Of a stretch of DNA of 7,329 nucleotides, positions 5,802 through 7,329 are shown in pieces. Position numbers and translations under genes: made by a program. Origin of the DNA: Hymenobacter sp. (GTDB lineage: Bacteria; Bacteroidota; Bacteroidia; Cytophagales; Hymenobacteraceae); assembly GCA_025362615.1 (NCBI GenBank), contig JANYFQ010000401.1, positions 1 to 7,329 on the forward strand. Reading direction: 5' to 3'. Under the pieces are notes generated by a model. That model saw only the letters and a program-made list of their open reading frames with translations. It had not been told where the DNA came from and made no database searches. Every line of letters starts with the position of its first letter. Positions within the stretch are counted from its first letter, which is position 1.

Positions 5802-6215
5802 TCACCCGTAAAACTCCACGAAATTGCGCGGGGTTTCGTAGAGTTTGATGCCGTGCAACTGGGCCGTTGAAATGGCAGGCAACTCGCGGACGATAATTTC
5901 CCAGAAGGCAATGGCCAGGTTTTCGGTACTGGCCATTTTGCCCTGCATGAAGGGCACGTCGAGGTTGAGGTTTTTGTGGTCCACCGCGTCGGTGATGTGG
6001 CGCTTAATCAAGTTCGACAACGCCTTGAGGTCGATGACGAAGCCGGTTTCGGGGTCGGGGTGGCCTTTGACGGTTACAATCAGGTCGTAGTTGTGGCCGT
6101 GCCAGTTGGCGTTGGCGCAGGGTCCGAAAACTTCGCGGTTGCGCTCCTCGCTCCAGTTCGGGTTGTGGAGCTTGTGGGCGGCGTTGAAATGTTCCTGACG
6201 ACTGACGTAAACCAT
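5802..6215 (-). CDS. queD: 6-pyruvoyl/6-carboxy-tetrahydropterin synthase family protein
   Basis: This 137-residue member of the PTPS/QueD family acts on dihydroneopterin triphosphate in the cytoplasm. It gives 6-carboxytetrahydropterin, the queuosine and 7-deazaguanine precursor, or 6-pyruvoyl-tetrahydropterin. Zinc ligands are His14 (FNAAHKL), His39 and His41 (WHGHNY). The catalytic set is Cys33, Asp79-His80 (AVDHKNL) and Glu127 (LYETPRN); STENLA (96-101) is the pterin-binding region. Cys33 is followed by five residues before HGH, the spacing of animal PTPS, whereas E. coli QueD has three. The exact product therefore cannot be fixed from sequence. The start at 6215 is chosen because family proteins begin just before the Q-E-H-F-N-A-A-H strand; the frame upstream is open only because it runs opposite to hldD. 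The gene is divergent from hldD and upstream of lpxB on the same strand. No other queuosine or biopterin gene is in view. Confidence 0.94.
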   Translation of the reverse strand: MVYVSRQEHFNAAHKLHNPNWSEERNREVFGPCANANWHGHNYDLIVTVKGHPDPETGFVIDLKALSNLIKRHITDAVDHKNLNLDVPFMQGKMASTENLAIAFWEIIVRELPAISTAQLHGIKLYETPRNFVEFYG

Positions 6216-6237
6216 GCGGGCATTTTTGGGAGGACCG

Positions 6238-6245
6238 CAAAGGTA
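6238..6245 (-). promoter_or_regulatory. -7 promoter box for the pterin synthase gene
   Basis: On the minus strand this reads TACCTTTG, a perfect match to the Bacteroidota -7 consensus TAnnTTTG, 22 bases before the start codon at 6215. No TTG is visible at the -33 spacing. The leader would be very short, about 15 bases, and has no Shine-Dalgarno sequence. Confidence 0.5.
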
Positions 6246-6252
6246 AAACGCA

Positions 6253-6285
6253 GCCCGGCGGTTTGGGGCAGGTGCGCCGCCGGGC
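6253..6285. promoter_or_regulatory. 9-bp inverted repeat between divergent promoters
   Basis: GCCCGGCGG (6253-6261) and CCGCCGGGC (6277-6285) are perfect inverted repeats separated by 15 bases. They lie between the two outward-facing -7 boxes of the pterin synthase gene and hldD. The position would suit an operator acting on both genes, but a 9-bp GC-rich repeat may arise by chance in this composition. Confidence 0.4.
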
Positions 6286-6302
6286 CTTCGCAGCCCCGGC
6301 GC

Positions 6303-6310
6303 TACCTTTA
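6303..6310 (+). promoter_or_regulatory. -7-like promoter box for hldD
   Basis: TACCTTTA matches TAnnTTTG in all but the last base and lies 31 bases before the hldD start, giving a predicted leader of about 25 bases. No clear -33 TTG is seen. It shares the core TACCTTT with the box on the other strand at 6238-6245. Confidence 0.4.
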
Positions 6311-6341
6311 GACCCGGATTTCTGCCCCCAACTGCTGTTTT

Positions 6342-7310
6342 ATGATAGTCGTAACCGGAGCCGCTGGCTTCATCGCCAGCGCCCTCGTCGCCCGCCTCAA
6401 CGCCGCCAACTTCAACGACGTGGTGGTGGTGGACAACTTCGCCGTCGAAAAGAAACTGCCCAATATTCAGGGCAAAAAGCTGCGCGAATACGTGGACCGC
6501 GAAGTGTTTTTCGAGTGGCTCGAGGCCCACCACGAGCAGGTAGAATTCGTGTTTCACCTCGGGGCCCGCACCGACACCGCCGAGATGGACCCGGCCGTGT
6601 TCGACGTGCTCAACCTCGACTATTCGAAGAAAATGTGGCGGGCCTGCTGCCGCTACCAGTTGCCGCTGGTGTACGCCAGCAGCGCCGCCACCTACGGCGA
6701 CGGCCGCCTGGGCTACTCCGACCACGACGAGGCCTTATTCCCGCTCTACCAGCCCCTTAACCCCTACGGCGCTTCCAAAAACGACTTCGATAACTGGGCC
6801 TTGCAGCAGCCCGAGAAGCCGTATTTCTGGGCGGGCCTCAAGTTCTTCAACGTCTATGGCCCCAACGAGTACCACAAGGGCCGCATGGCCTCGGTGGTGC
6901 TGCACGCCTTCCGGCAAATTCAAGACACCGGCTCGATGACGCTCTTCCGCTCGCACAACCCCGAGTACGTGGACGGCGGGCAAATGCGCGATTTTGTGTA
7001 TGTAAAGGACGTAGTGGAAGTTTGTTTTTTTCTACTGAACCACCGCCGGAATTCAGGTATCTACAACCTGGGCAGTGGCCAGGCTCGCACGTTTATGGAC
7101 CTGGCCCTGAATGTATTTGACGCGCTGGACCGCACCGCCGACATTCAATTCAAAGACACGCCCGAAGACATCCGCGACAAGTACCAGTACTTCACCCAGG
7201 CCGACATGAGCAAGCTCGTGAACATTGGCTACGACCGGCCGTTTACGCGCCTGGAGGACGGGATTCGGGACTACGTGCAGCATTATTTGGTGCCGGGCGC
7301 GTACCTGTAG
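6342..7310 (+). CDS. hldD: ADP-L-glycero-D-manno-heptose 6-epimerase (HldD)
   Basis: This 322-residue extended short-chain dehydrogenase inverts C6 of ADP-D-glycero-beta-D-manno-heptose to the L-glycero form used for the LPS inner core, using bound NADP+ in the cytoplasm. The N-terminal Rossmann motif reads TGAAGFIAS (5-13), with Ala12 where the third glycine of GxxGxxG usually stands. Asp31-Asn32 is the family's cofactor-binding pair. YASSAATYG (111-119) and YGASK (Tyr142, Lys146) form the SDR catalytic site. KFFNVYGPNEYHKGRMAS (167-184) carries Lys179, matching the second catalytic lysine of the E. coli enzyme. RDFVYVKDV, YNLGSG and YQYFTQADMSKL are typical of HldD and separate it from UDP-glucose epimerases. 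The gene is complete, with an ATG start and no Shine-Dalgarno sequence. Like lpxB it serves LPS assembly, but no other heptose-pathway gene is in the window. Confidence 0.96.
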   Translation: MIVVTGAAGFIASALVARLNAANFNDVVVVDNFAVEKKLPNIQGKKLREYVDREVFFEWLEAHHEQVEFVFHLGARTDTAEMDPAVFDVLNLDYSKKMWRACCRYQLPLVYASSAATYGDGRLGYSDHDEALFPLYQPLNPYGASKNDFDNWALQQPEKPYFWAGLKFFNVYGPNEYHKGRMASVVLHAFRQIQDTGSMTLFRSHNPEYVDGGQMRDFVYVKDVVEVCFFLLNHRRNSGIYNLGSGQARTFMDLALNVFDALDRTADIQFKDTPEDIRDKYQYFTQADMSKLVNIGYDRPFTRLEDGIRDYVQHYLVPGAYL

Positions 7311-7314
7311 GTTT

Positions 7315-7329
7315 TTAATTGTTTGATTG
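7315..7329 (+). repeat. Start of another octamer array at the window edge
   Basis: TTAATTGT (7315-7322) followed by TTGATTG matches the nnAATTGn octamer of the lpxB upstream region. It begins four bases after the hldD stop codon and is cut by the window end, so its length is unknown. Confidence 0.5.

Noticed and set aside
6216..6725. N-terminal extension of the pterin synthase frame antisense to hldD
   Set aside because: The extension is antisense to strongly supported HldD sequence and crosses both promoter boxes. The family N-terminus fits the ATG at 6215.

Overview
The window looks like chromosomal DNA of a GC-rich Gram-negative Bacteroidota, most like the Hymenobacter group of Cytophagales. 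Three things point there. The first gene encodes a large cargo protein of the type IX secretion system (T9SS) with the usual C-terminal sorting domain. Two genes (lpxB, hldD) belong to outer-membrane lipopolysaccharide synthesis. Promoter-like sequences resemble the Bacteroidota TAnnTTTG -7 element, and no start codon has a Shine-Dalgarno sequence. The genus is inferred from composition and gene content, not proven.

Layout. 1-390 is gene-free: a 21-bp GC-rich tandem array (1-121), a CCAGAAA heptamer array (233-272) and a possible promoter (309-340). 391-3972 (+) encodes a 1193-residue secreted multidomain T9SS protein, followed by a strong intrinsic terminator (3993-4027). 4031-4406 is a composite repeat: ten GGTNTTN heptamers, a 208-bp nested palindrome, then thirteen to fourteen heptamers of the same family in inverted orientation. 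4422-5537 (-) is lpxB. 5538-5801 holds octamer arrays in both orientations, interrupted by a 77-bp MITE-like palindrome with 18-bp perfect terminal inverted repeats and a possible AAT target duplication. 5802-6215 (-) is a 6-pyruvoyl/6-carboxy-tetrahydropterin synthase. A 126-bp divergent intergenic region with -7-like boxes facing both ways leads to hldD, 6342-7310 (+). The last 15 bases begin another octamer array.

The genes are ordinary and individually recognisable. lpxB (lipid A disaccharide formation) and hldD (heptose precursor for the LPS core) feed the same envelope structure but lie on opposite strands and are not one operon. The pterin enzyme and lpxB share a strand but are 264 bp apart, so co-transcription is uncertain.

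The unusual content is between the genes. Every intergenic region except the short queD/hldD divergent one carries a short-period tandem array. The composite at 4031-4406 is the best candidate for an undescribed element: its heptamer arrays abut the palindrome exactly on both sides in opposite orientation, and each arm of the palindrome contains smaller hairpins. I saw no defence system, CRISPR array, tRNA, rRNA or intact transposase gene.
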